Below are positions 26,740 to 37,000 of a stretch of DNA of 64,000 nt, one piece after another. The translations under genes and the position numbers were made by a program. Source of the stretch: Clostridium homopropionicum DSM 5847 (GTDB lineage: Bacteria > Bacillota > Clostridia > Clostridiales > Clostridiaceae); NCBI RefSeq assembly GCF_001263795.1, contig NZ_LHUR01000005.1, forward strand, positions 62,001-126,000. The letters run 5' to 3'. The notes beneath the pieces are model-generated. The model had not been told where the DNA came from. It did not search any database and was given only the letters and a program-made list of their open reading frames with translations. The stretch's first letter is position 1, and each line of letters starts with the position of its first letter.

Positions 26740-27104
26740 TTATTTTACTAATAACAATATACTAGTTCCTAGTGCATATCCTATAACTCCTAAAATCAAA
26801 GATCCTAAAATATATATACGCATTTAATTTCTCTTTAACTTGAAAAAAATTAAAGCCTTCGTGCATAAATGTTGAAAAGGTTGTATAGGTTCCAAGAAGC
26901 CCAGTAGCTATTCCTAGCATTAAATTTAAGCTAAACTCCCATACTGCTAAGGTTGTAGTCAATACTAAGGCTTCCAATAATATTAATAAAAAGGGTATTT
27001 AAAGGGATAATTTCTTTATAATGATATATGTGTATATTTTTTATATAGTTCCTTAACATCGTAGCAAAAATTCCTCCTGCACCAATAAATATATATTTTC
27101 TCAT
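26740..27104 (-). pseudogene. crcB: crcB fluoride exporter, disrupted by two frameshifts
   Basis: Starts MRKYIFIGAGGIFATMLRNY with an AGGAGG site. The CrcB frame reads normally to NTLFINIIGS, shifts by one base at GGAAGCCTTAG, continues as LVLTTTLAVWEFSLN and the Fluc hallmark TGLLGTYTTFSTF, then shifts again in a TATATATA run before ILGSLILGVIGYALGTS. Restoring both gives a normal ~120-residue CrcB. Either a real pseudogene or sequencing errors in short repeats; the first shift is at a CC pair, the second in a dinucleotide run. CrcB (Fluc) exports fluoride as a dimer of small membrane proteins. Confidence 0.8.
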
Positions 27105-27148
27105 TATCATTGCTCCTCCTAAAATAATGCTAGAATATAATAATAAAA

Positions 27149-27184
27149 CTCCTACAAATAATACTATCATATTACTTGTAGGAG
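27149..27184 (-). terminator. Expression-platform terminator of fluoride riboswitch 1
   Basis: CTCCTACAA pairs with TTGTAGGAG; TTTTATTATT follows on the minus strand. It shares the ACTCCTAC segment with the aptamer. Confidence 0.8.
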
Positions 27185-27222
27185 TCATTAGCTTTATAGC
27201 AGTTAAGGTAAACTCCATCACC
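27178..27222 (-). ncRNA. Fluoride (crcB) riboswitch 1
   Basis: Minus strand: GGTGATGGAGTTTACC, TTAACTGCT, loop, AGCTAATGACTCCTAC. The GGAGT/ACTCC pairing and the conserved AAC-GC and TAATGAC blocks fit the fluoride aptamer. It precedes the broken crcB by ~75 bp. Confidence 0.88.
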
Positions 27223-27390
27223 TATATTAATTTTATCATATAATTTCAAAATATTCTATAATACATTATAAAAACCCTAGGATGATTGGTAAAATCCACT
27301 ATGCTTCACAGCTTAATAATCCTTTCTTAGTACTCTGTTTTATCTACTTTTTATCTTCTCCATAATATTTTCTAATGAGGGGTATAATTT

Positions 27391-27515
27391 AAGAAAAATG
27401 CTATGCATTTTTCTTTAGTAACCAGTAACCAGTGACCAGTTGCCAGTAGGATTAATAAAACTGGTTACTGGGAATTGGTTACTGGTCACTAAGAATTTTA
27501 CGTCGTAAAATTCTT
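27391..27515. repeat. Composite palindromic element, copy B (125 bp)
   Basis: Inverse orientation of copy A (18892-19023). Same terminal palindromes (arms AAGAAAAATGC/GCATTTTTCTT and AAGAATTTTACG/CGTAAAATTCTT) and same heptad arms, minus one 7-bp unit; otherwise only the centre of one palindrome differs (GCTATGC against GCGTCGC). Its last bases form part of the stop codon of the next gene. The rest of 27222-27390 shows no gene. Confidence 0.9.
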
Positions 27516-29028
27516 ATAAATGGACAATCCGTGACGTACCAATAACATGACCACATGAATTCAATGCATTTACCTGAAAATATGGTCTATCTGAATTAAC
27601 ATAAATATCTGTCTCAAATCCGGTGCGAGGGATGCTATCTACAACTACTGACAATCTATCAGGGTTTAGACCGGCTAGCACCTGCCAAGCTACAGTTTCA
27701 GTTGAACCGTTCCATGATGCATAAACAATCACCGCATCTTCACGAAATGTCTCTACAGCAATACTAGGTGGATAAAGCGGCACCCCCCTCCATTTATTCT
27801 TAAAGGCCCTATAAGATAAATTTTGATTAGGAAATTGCATATCATATAAAAAGTTTAATGAAGGATTTCTTTCAGTGTTACCAGCATTTGCAAATTCAGA
27901 AACATATGGTTCCTGGCCCCACCCAACTAATTGATTTCCATTAGATAATTTTTGAAGATTTCCTTGACTTGGAACATATAGCATTGGATCATGATAATAT
28001 GCTCGATCTACATTTGCAGTCATATTTTGGAAGTCCAATTTAAGGATTAAGCCATGTGCTTTGCTCTCAGGCGGAGAGCTTGTAGAAGCACAACAGCCAT
28101 CATCGAATAAACTTATTCTTTTTCCAGGTCTATAACGGGCATCATGCTGCCAAGAAAATGTAGCTTTTGGTCCAAAAGTAAAATCACTTTGTTTTCCACC
28201 AAGCTGCCAAATTATATTTCCAGTTTTTTTATCAATATTATAAATGGCCCACATGTTACGCATGCTAATTAGAAGTGTATTATTTGGACCCTCTTCAACT
28301 GAATTCACGTGGAAACAGTCCCAAATATTATTAGAGTTAGCTGCAGATGATGCGGGTATCATTGAGTCTGCTGGATCGACATGAGCAAGTACATTCCAAA
28401 AGAAAAGCAGCTTACCAGTCTCAAGATCAACTTCTTGAATGGAGTAATCATCAAAATATCCATCTGCTGGTCCTCCATAAAGTGTTAGATCTGCCGGAAC
28501 TTGTTTCACTGCAGTAAACAAAGCAGTATTTCGATTTGTAATAGTAAACTCGTGAACGTCAGCAGTATACCCTTTTTGGGCAGTAAGTTTCTTAATAATC
28601 TTATAATTCTGATTTATAATTTGGAAATAAGCGCCGGGCTCAGGATCCCCTGCTGGAAGATTAGGGTTTGCAGACTGAGTTCCTGATATGGTTCCTTGCC
28701 ACATGGTAAGAACTGGTTTATCTTTATAGGATTGTACTCTAAAATCCGAATTTTGTATATATCTACTATTAAGGGGTCTAAACCAGATTGGGTTACCAGC
28801 TTGATCCATGATTAGTGCGCCTGTTTGTCCAATCATATTTTCACCATACGCAGTATATGGCGCAACGAATATTAAGCCGGGAGCTGTTCCCCCTTTATTC
28901 ATATTAATAGTAACTTTCATGGGATGCAAGCCTGGTGACGAAACAAAGTTCCACACTTGTGAGCCTGAATTATTTGCGGATTTTTGTAATGGTTCTCCTA
29001 ATTTAAAGTTATCCATATCAATTATCAT
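27514..29028 (-). CDS. Arylsulfotransferase (ASST)-family beta-propeller protein
   Basis: 504 residues with the propeller-like pattern of the Arylsulfotran_2 family: YIQNSDFRVQSYKDKPVLTMWQG, TADVHEFTITNRNTALFTAV, WDCFHVNSVEEGPNNTLLIS, FSWQHDARYRPGKRISLFDDG. The spaced His residues (VHEF, FHVN, QHDA) are typical of the active-site cavity. No obvious signal peptide. The substrate is unknown, and sulfate-transfer activity is not proven for this branch. Base use is richer in GC than the core genes, suggesting acquisition. The stop codon TAA uses two bases of repeat B, so the original end of the gene may have been changed. Confidence 0.7.
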   Translation of the reverse strand: MIIDMDNFKLGEPLQKSANNSGSQVWNFVSSPGLHPMKVTINMNKGGTAPGLIFVAPYTAYGENMIGQTGALIMDQAGNPIWFRPLNSRYIQNSDFRVQSYKDKPVLTMWQGTISGTQSANPNLPAGDPEPGAYFQIINQNYKIIKKLTAQKGYTADVHEFTITNRNTALFTAVKQVPADLTLYGGPADGYFDDYSIQEVDLETGKLLFFWNVLAHVDPADSMIPASSAANSNNIWDCFHVNSVEEGPNNTLLISMRNMWAIYNIDKKTGNIIWQLGGKQSDFTFGPKATFSWQHDARYRPGKRISLFDDGCCASTSSPPESKAHGLILKLDFQNMTANVDRAYYHDPMLYVPSQGNLQKLSNGNQLVGWGQEPYVSEFANAGNTERNPSLNFLYDMQFPNQNLSYRAFKNKWRGVPLYPPSIAVETFREDAVIVYASWNGSTETVAWQVLAGLNPDRLSVVVDSIPRTGFETDIYVNSDRPYFQVNALNSCGHVIGTSRIVHL

Positions 29029-29103
29029 CTCCTATTATTGTTACATGTTATATAAGATAACTGTTAAAAATTAGTTTTTGATTGAAATTAATTAATAATT
29101 ATT

Positions 29104-30066
29104 TTATTTGTGTTTGACACATTGCGCCGCCAATGCTCCACGTATAATGGCCCTCTCCAGTACTACCGCAGCAGCTGTGCCCACCACCGTAACAGCAGCG
29201 TCGCCCGTAAGGTTACTAGGTTCTGAACCTAGGGCGAGACAGAATACCGTGTCACCGTCCCACTGGGTGTGCACTGGTGATATGGCCCGAGCCATTCCAT
29301 CTTGGGCAAGTGTTGCCACCCGGCTAGCCTCTGCTTTGTTCAAACGTTCAGTGGTAGCCACTACGGCGATTGTTGTGTTCATGGTCTGGCTGAACAGCGG
29401 TGATGGCACACCATCTAGCATCGCCCGGGTTTGATTGACGAAGGTCCCATTAGGACGTAACGCTCCGACGACGATACGCCCTTGATCCCATACATCTCCG
29501 AGGGGATTGACCACTGCCAGTGCCGCCACTACAGGTCCACCAGGAATGCGAAGAGATGCAGTGCCCAGTCCGCCCTTCATCGGCCTACCATAGAATTTCC
29601 CCACAGTCGCTCCTGCACCAGCACCCACATTTCCTTCCGCTATTTGACCAGTATTTGCAGCTTGGCAGGCAGCATAACCCAGATCTCCATTAGGCGGGAT
29701 TGAACCCTTGGCAAAGACTAGATCGAAAATAACCGCTGTTGGTACGATAGGTACTAGGTCAATACCTTGATCAAATAACCAGCGCGTTACCCCACTGGCC
29801 GCTGCCAGTCCAAAATTACTGCCACCAGTAATGAGAACGGCCTTTACAGGTTCCTCTTTGGTACCTGGGCGGATGCTATCTGTCTGCTGAGTACCAGGAT
29901 TACCTCCCACTACGGATACACCAGGGATTGCACCATCAGGGCAGAGAATCACTGTGCATCCTGTACGACCGCTTTTGTCCTCAGCGTTTCCAACTAAGAT
30001 ACCAGGGACATCAGTAAGTCCTCCCATAGTTGTTGCTTTCACTTCTTGGTATTTTTTTTCACTCAA
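29104..30066 (-). CDS. P1-family peptidase (DmpA / NylC / L-aminopeptidase-D-esterase)
   Basis: 320 residues of the Ntn-hydrolase-like P1 family. The self-cleavage site is visible as N230|T231 in QTMNTTIAVVAT, where Thr becomes the nucleophile, with conserved GGSNFGLAAASGV, GNVGAGAGATVGK and GGLGTAS. It hydrolyses small N-terminal amides; the substrate is unknown. GC is far above the neighbours (around half against about 30 percent), with C/G-ending codons throughout, clear signs of transfer from a high-GC donor. Single gene, ribosome site AAGGTGAG. Confidence 0.88.
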   Translation of the reverse strand: MSEKKYQEVKATTMGGLTDVPGILVGNAEDKSGRTGCTVILCPDGAIPGVSVVGGNPGTQQTDSIRPGTKEEPVKAVLITGGSNFGLAAASGVTRWLFDQGIDLVPIVPTAVIFDLVFAKGSIPPNGDLGYAACQAANTGQIAEGNVGAGAGATVGKFYGRPMKGGLGTASLRIPGGPVVAALAVVNPLGDVWDQGRIVVGALRPNGTFVNQTRAMLDGVPSPLFSQTMNTTIAVVATTERLNKAEASRVATLAQDGMARAISPVHTQWDGDTVFCLALGSEPSNLTGDAAVTVVGTAAAVVLERAIIRGALAAQCVKHK

Positions 30067-30156
30067 TTATCTCACCTTTATCATTAAAAATTTAGAACAA
30101 GAAGGTTTTTTTTACATAGTCAAACATATCTCTCTATTTATCTATAGTTGATGTAT

Positions 30157-30363
30157 TCAATATTCGTAGTATATATTATGTTGCTCAAGATAATTTGTGC
30201 CAATTAAGATAACAATAAAATACATCCTTATATTGTTATAAAATTCTATGAACTCGTTTACTGTTTTATATGTTTCTGCATAATTTTGAAACTCATTAAT
30301 TTTTAAACATTCGTCTTCAAATATTCTGTAGAAAGATTCCACGTGTGCGTTTTTGTTAGGCGT
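30157..30363 (-). pseudogene. IS3-family transposase (OrfB) remnant
   Basis: Reads TPNKNAHVESFYRIFEDECL then KINEFQNYAETYKTVNEFIE and FYNNIRMY, the end of an IS3/IS150 integrase core, then a garbled tail. No IS ends are recognisable. It abuts the 3' end of the sortase gene. Confidence 0.75.
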
Positions 30364-30387
30364 TTTTACAGGTATTCTTTCAGACAG

Positions 30388-30984
30388 CTATTCCTCTAGC
30401 TTTCCTTTAATTATTAATCTGTGTGTTGCTATTCTTACAGGTGTGCAAGTCACTAATGTAATAATAGGGTCTTTTGTATTATCTAAAACAGAAATTTCAG
30501 AGGGCTCTACTACCTTTTTTTCGTATACTCTATATTTATATTGCCTAACTTTTGTTTCAACAGTAATTTCATCATCAATTTGTAGTTCATCTAATCTATT
30601 AAAAAACTCTCCATATGCATAACTTCTATGACCAGCTATACAAAAATTACCTTTATTATCTGGTAACGGAGTCCCTTTAAAATGTCCAACTGCATATTTT
30701 AATGTTTCATTATCTACACCTTCAGCAATAGCAACTTTTATGTCTATTTTTGGAATATACAATATGCCAATGGTGTCTTTTGTGTTAATTTCTAGTTTAT
30801 TTTCAGGTACTTTTATTTCAACTTTATTAACTGGTTTATCATTATTAACTTCATCCTTAATAATATTTTCAAAAGCATTTATCATTTCTTTTTGATTTTT
30901 ATCTACTCTATATTTTGTATAATTAATAGTAATTATTAAACAAGCTCCTGCTAATATCATAATAATTCCAATAACTCTTTTCAT
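30388..30984 (-). CDS. Sortase (class D type)
   Basis: 198 residues: an N-terminal membrane anchor (~4-22), then the sortase beta-barrel with catalytic His119 (AGHRSYAYG), Cys180 (TLVTC) and Arg189 (ATHRLIIKG). The TLVTC...R pattern is complete. It anchors LPxTG-type proteins to peptidoglycan on the outer face. It starts 73 bp after the giant surface protein with an LPKTG signal, its likely substrate, on the same strand. Its 3' end is next to an IS3 fragment but the family C-terminus appears complete. Sortase class is inferred from context and motifs. Confidence 0.9.
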   Translation of the reverse strand: MKRVIGIIMILAGACLIITINYTKYRVDKNQKEMINAFENIIKDEVNNDKPVNKVEIKVPENKLEINTKDTIGILYIPKIDIKVAIAEGVDNETLKYAVGHFKGTPLPDNKGNFCIAGHRSYAYGEFFNRLDELQIDDEITVETKVRQYKYRVYEKKVVEPSEISVLDNTKDPIITLVTCTPVRIATHRLIIKGKLEE

Positions 30985-31057
30985 AAATTACCTCTTATAT
31001 AATATACATTAGGTTTAAAGTATTAAGGCTAGCAAAGCTAACCTTAATATTTCTTTT

Positions 31058-34000
31058 TTATTTCTTTTTTCTTCTTCCCGTTAAAATATATCCGATACCC
31101 ATCAATGCGCCGCCTAAGGTGTTTAATACTGTGAAGTCTAATGTTCCCCCTGTTTTAGGAAGTTTATTAACTGTTTTTTCAGTGTTCTTGCTTTGTGATT
31201 CAGTATTATTTTCAACTGTATTTGTTTTCTGGATTTCTTTTATATTAATATTTATTGTTGTATATGCCTCTTGACCACTACTATTTGCTATCTTTACACT
31301 GAAACTGTCTATTCCAATATAGTCTGTACTAGGTTTGTAATTCCAAGTTCCATCTTGGTTTACAATTACGTTTCCATGAGTAGGACTATTTTCTAGAGTA
31401 TAATCCAATTCATCATTTATCTTCTCTTCAACTTCAATTTTTCCACTTACTTCTTCATTAAGTTTTGTGTTTGCATTATAATTAGGCACTACTATAGGAA
31501 TTTCTTTTATTAATATATTTACTAAAGATATACTTGATCCACCTTTTCCATCTTCAATTCTAACTACAAATGCATCAGTCCCAACATAACTATTATTAGG
31601 AACATATATCCAAGTTCCATCATCTTTAAGCCAAAGTGAACCATGACTTGAAGAAGTAACTAACGTAAATGATAATTTGTCTTTATCCTTATCTTCTGCT
31701 TCAATCTTACCTGATGTGGATGAGTCTTTTAGCACTTCTACGTTGTAATCTCTAGTAGTAGGTACATTGTTATTTTGCGTAGTATTACTTGGACTTGGGC
31801 TTGAACCGCCGCCCCCCTGAACAATAGGAACTAAATTAATAGGATCATTATGAACAATTATCATACCTACATGTATATTACCTGTTGTGTAAGAATTATA
31901 CCCTGGTTTTGATACTACTATATAATAATCTGTATTTGGATAAACCATATAAGCATATTCTCCAGCTGTATTTGTGCTTTGAGGATTTACATTATCATTT
32001 GGTGCAAATCCAGGTATTGTAGGCAGATTTACTTGTGTATTTGGTGTTTTACCAGCTGCAATATTACCAGGTGTATCTGAATAATATAAAACTGTGGTAG
32101 CACCGTTCAATGGTTTACCAGTAGATGCATCATTAACTATTCCATATGGATCTATAAGAGCATCTCCAATGTTTATCTGTCCATCATTATTTACAATTAC
32201 ATGCAATTTTCCTACAATTATTTTTTCAGTAGCTTTGGTAACAGGATTAACCATTTCATAAGTTACTGCAAGTGCATAGCTTTGCCCCTTTTGAAGTCCA
32301 TCAACTTTAAAAACTCCTTTATTATCTCCATTGCTTACAATACTGGCATTTGCATTATCAATTGCATTTTGAGAAACAATGTTCCCTAAATTATCAGCAG
32401 GATAAACATCCATATTATATCCTAAATAATTATTAAGAACATCTATATTTCCATCTGATCCTTTCCCTAAAATCAAGCCAGTTGCAGTTTTATCTGTATT
32501 AAAAACTTCATCTCCAGTACCAGTTACATTTCCTATAGTAGCTGTCTGTTCAAAAGTTTTTTCTACTACGCTATTCCCAATTTGTACAGGCTTTGTAATT
32601 GCTACATCATAACTTGTATTTCCCTTAGGAATAGCTATTTTATAGTAACCATCTGCTCCTGTAACTGCCTTGCCATAGAAATCTACAATTCCATCCATAT
32701 TGAAATCCTTGGATACCACTACTTTAGCACCTGCAATTGGATTCCCAAGATTATCTGTTACAATACCTTGTATACTGGCTGGTTCAAAAGTTATTAAAAT
32801 CTGAGATAACGCCTTAAGATCTCTAACTTTATCATCTACCTCTGCTCTAACATAAATCACTTTAGAATCTATTCCGCTTACATCATCTGATCTAAGCTCT
32901 ACTGTGGCTTTTCCCATTTTATCTGTTATAGCAGTGGTACTGCTGAAATTACTGTCAAGTACAACATCAGAACTAAAGTGTACTGTCACACCTTCAACTG
33001 GCACTCCGTTTTTGTCTAATACTGTTGCTGTTAAATTAGTTTTTGATTTCCCATCTCCTACTATTGTACTTGGATTTGCAATCAATTCAATTTTGTAGTC
33101 TACTAACTGAATATCCTGTTTAACTGTTGAATTCTGAGCATTTTCAACTTGTGCATTAAGTTCTGTGATTTTTGTTGTATACTTTGGATTTTCAACAACT
33201 ATTATATATTTTCCAAGAATCACATTATCAAAACTATAGTTTCCACTATCATCAGTAGTAGTTTGTTTTATTAATTTACCACTTAAATCCTTTAGAGTTA
33301 CATTACAGCCAGGTATTATTTGTCCAGTTTTCTCATTTGTGATTGTACCAATTACGTTAATGGTTGTCTGAGGATTTACTTTTATATTTATTGTTGAGGT
33401 CGCATTTCCACCTTTTCCATCACTTACTATTACTTTAAAGCTGTCACTTCCACTATAGCCATCTGAAGGTGTATATACCCAAGCTCCTGTGCTCTCACTT
33501 ATTGTTACTGTCCCGTGTACAGGTTTATTTGCTTCTGATACTGAGTATGTTAGTGTATCCTTATTTGGATCACTTCCAACTACTGTACCTGATACTTGCT
33601 TATTATAATCTGTTTCCACATTGTAGTTTTCTACTGTTGGAGGCATATTTACTACTGGTACTGCTGCTACTGCTCCTACTCTTGCACTTTCTACTGCTGT
33701 TCCTGTGGTTACTCCTGCTGCCGCTCTTGGTGTTACTTCAAAGCTTATATATTTCCTTTTGTCTTCTGATGTTAAGATATAGCTTATATTTATTGCTCCT
33801 GAAATTTCTGTTTTATTTGTTCCCTCTTCATCATCTGAACGATACCACTTGTAGCTGCTTCCTGCTTCTTCGTCGCTATCTACATCTCCATATGTGTAGC
33901 TTCCTGTTAATGTTGACCCTACTTGAACAGTTCCACTTATACTTACTTCTGTGGCTGTTGGCGCATCATTTACTGCTTTTACAGTTATACTAATTTGTGC

Positions 34001-37000
34001 TGTGTTTGAATCTTCTTTTCCATCATTCACTTTGTAAGTGAAGCTATCTTCTCCATTGTAATTTGCCGTTGGTATATATGTGTATGCTCCATTAACTCCA
34101 AGTTCTACTTTCCCATGGCTAGGGCCGCTTACTATAATATAATTTAAGTCATCTCCATCTACGTCACTTCCTTGAAGTGCTCCATTTCCTTCTTCATCTT
34201 CATTTATTGTTAAGACTCCGCTTGTAGCTGTTGGTGGAGTATTAACCACTGGCGCTGCTACTACGGCTCCAACTCTTGCACTTTCCACTGCTATCCCTGT
34301 GGTCACTCCTGCTGCCGCTCTTGGTGTTACTTCAAAGCTTATATATTTCCCTTTGTCTTCTGACGTTAATATATAGCTTATACTTGTTGCTCCAACAATT
34401 TCTGTCTTGTTTGTTCCATTTACATCATCTGAACGATACCATTTGAAGCTGCTTCCTGATTCTTGGTCACTATCCACATCTCCGTATGTGTAACTTCCTG
34501 TTAAGGTTAATCCTACCTGGGCTGTTCCACTTATACTTACTTCTGTGGCTGTTGGTGCATCATTTATAGCTTTCACCGTTATACTAATTTGTGCTGTATT
34601 CGAATCTTCTTTTCCATCATTCACTTTATATGTGAAGCTATCTTCTCCATTGTAATTTGCTGCTGGTGTATATGTGTATTCTCCATTAACTCCAAGTTCC
34701 ACTTTTCCATGGCTAGGGCCGCTTACTATACTATAAGTTAATTCATCTCCATCTACATCACTTCCTTGAAGTGTTCCGTTTCCTGCTTCATCTTCATTTA
34801 GTGTCAAGCTTCCGCTTATTGCTGTTGGCACTGTGTTCACTACTGGCGCTGCCGCTACCGCACCTACTCTTGCACTTTCCACTGCTGTTCCTGTAGTTAC
34901 TCCTGTAGCTGCCTTTGGTGTTACTTCAAAGCTTATATATTTTCCTTTGTCTTCTGATGTTAAGGTATAGCTTATACTTGTTGATCCTGTTATTTCTGTT
35001 TTATTTGTTCCCTCTGCATCATCTGCGCGATACCACTTGTAGCTGCTTCCTGCTTCTTGGTCACTATCTGCATCTCCATATGTGTAGCTTCCTATTAATG
35101 TTGATCCTACCTGGGTTGTTCCACTTATACTTAATTCTGTTGCTATAGGTGCATCATTTACTGCCTTTATTGTTATACTAACTTGCCCTGTATTTGAATC
35201 TTCTTTTCCATCATTTACTTTGTAAATGAAGTTGTCTTCTCCATTATAATTTGATGTTGGTGTATATGTGTATGCTCCATTAACCCCAAGATTCACTGTT
35301 CCATGACTAGGACCGCTTACTATAGCATAAGTTAATTCATCTCCATCTACATCATTTCCTTGAAGGGTTCCATTTTCTATTTCATCTTCATTTACTGTTA
35401 AAGCTCCGTTTGTGGCTGTTGGTGCATCATTCACCTCTTTTACCGTTATGCTAACTTGTGCTGTATTTGAATCTACTTTCCCATCATTCACTTTGTAAGT
35501 AAAACTGTCTTCTCCATTGTAATTTGATACTGGTGTATATGTGTATTCTCCATTAACTCCAAGATTCACTGTTCCATGGCTAGGGCCGCTTACTATAGTA
35601 TAAATTAATTCATCTCCATCTACATCACTTCCTTGAAGTGTTCCATTTCCTGTTTCATCTTCATTTACTGTTAAGTCTCCAATTGCTGCTGTTGGTGAAG
35701 TATTCACCACTGGTGCTGTAGCTACTGCTCCTACTCTTGCACTTTCTACTGCTATTCCTGTAGTTACTCCTGTAGCTGCCTTTGGTGTTACTTCAAAGCT
35801 TATATATTTTCCTTTGTCTTCTGATGTTAATATATAACTTATACTTGTTGCTCCTGCTATTTCTATTTTATTTGTTCCCTCTGCATCATCTGAACGATAC
35901 CACTTGTAACTGCTTCCTGCTTCTTCGTCACTATCCACATCTCCGTATGTGTAACTTCCTGTAAGAGTTGAGCCTACCTGGGCTGTTCCACTTATACTTA
36001 CTCCTTCTGCTGTTGGCGCATCATTTACCGCTTTTACTGTTATACTAATTTGCGCTGTATTAGAATCTGCTTTTCCATCATTCACTTTGTAAGTGAAGCT
36101 ATCTTCTCCATTGTAATTTGCCGTTGGTGTATATGTGTATGCTCCATTAACTCCAAGTTCTACTTTCCCATGGCTAGGGCCGCTTACTATAATATAATTT
36201 AAGTCATCTCCATCTACATCATTTCCTTGTAATGTTCCACTACCTGCTTCATCTTCATTTACTGTTAAGTCTCCGTTTGTAGCTGTTGGTGCATCATTTA
36301 CTGCTTTTACTGTTATGCTAACTTGTGCTGTATTTGAATCTACTTTCCCATCATTAACTTTGTAAGTGAAGCTATCTTCTCCATTATAATTTGCCTCTGG
36401 TGTATATGTGTATGCTCCATCAACCCCGAGTTTCACTTTTCCATGACTAGGTACGCTTACAATAGTATAAGTTAATTCATCTCCATCTACGTCACTTCCT
36501 TGAAGTGTTCCATTTCCTGTTTCATCTTCATTTACTGTTAAGATTCCACTTGCTGCTGTTGGCGGTGTATTTACTACTGGTGCTGCCTCTACTGCTCCTA
36601 CTCTTGCACTTTCTACTGCTGTTCCTGTAGTTACTCCTGTGGCAGCTCTTGGTGTTACTTCAAAACTTATATACTTTCCTTTGTCTTCTGATGTTAAGAT
36701 ATAGCTTATACTTGTTGCTCCTGATATTTCTGCCTTATTTGTTCCATCTGCATCATCCGAGCGGTACCACTTGTAACTGCTTCCTGCTTCTTCGTCGCTA
36801 TCTACATCTCCGTATGTGTAGCTTCCTGTAAGAGTTGAGCCTACCTGTGCTGTTCCATTCATACTTACTCCTGTAGCTGTTGGTGCATCATTTACTGCTT
36901 TTACCGTTATACTAATTTGCGCTGTATTTGAATCTTCTTTTCCATCATTTAATTTGTAAGTGAAGCTGTCTTCTCCATTATAATTTGCCTCTGGTGTATA

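Noticed and set aside
26931-27221. 96-residue ORF starting inside the fluoride riboswitch
   Set aside because: Its first ~35 residues translate the aptamer and terminator; the real crcB start is the ATG near 27104.
30157-30342. A 61-residue gene
   Set aside because: It is the end of an IS3 transposase; the frame continues upstream without a start and the tail is garbled.
33469-33993. Plus-strand leucine-rich ORFs (60-174 residues) inside the surface-protein gene
   Set aside because: They are antisense reading frames of the repeat array, recur in each repeat, and have no ribosome sites.
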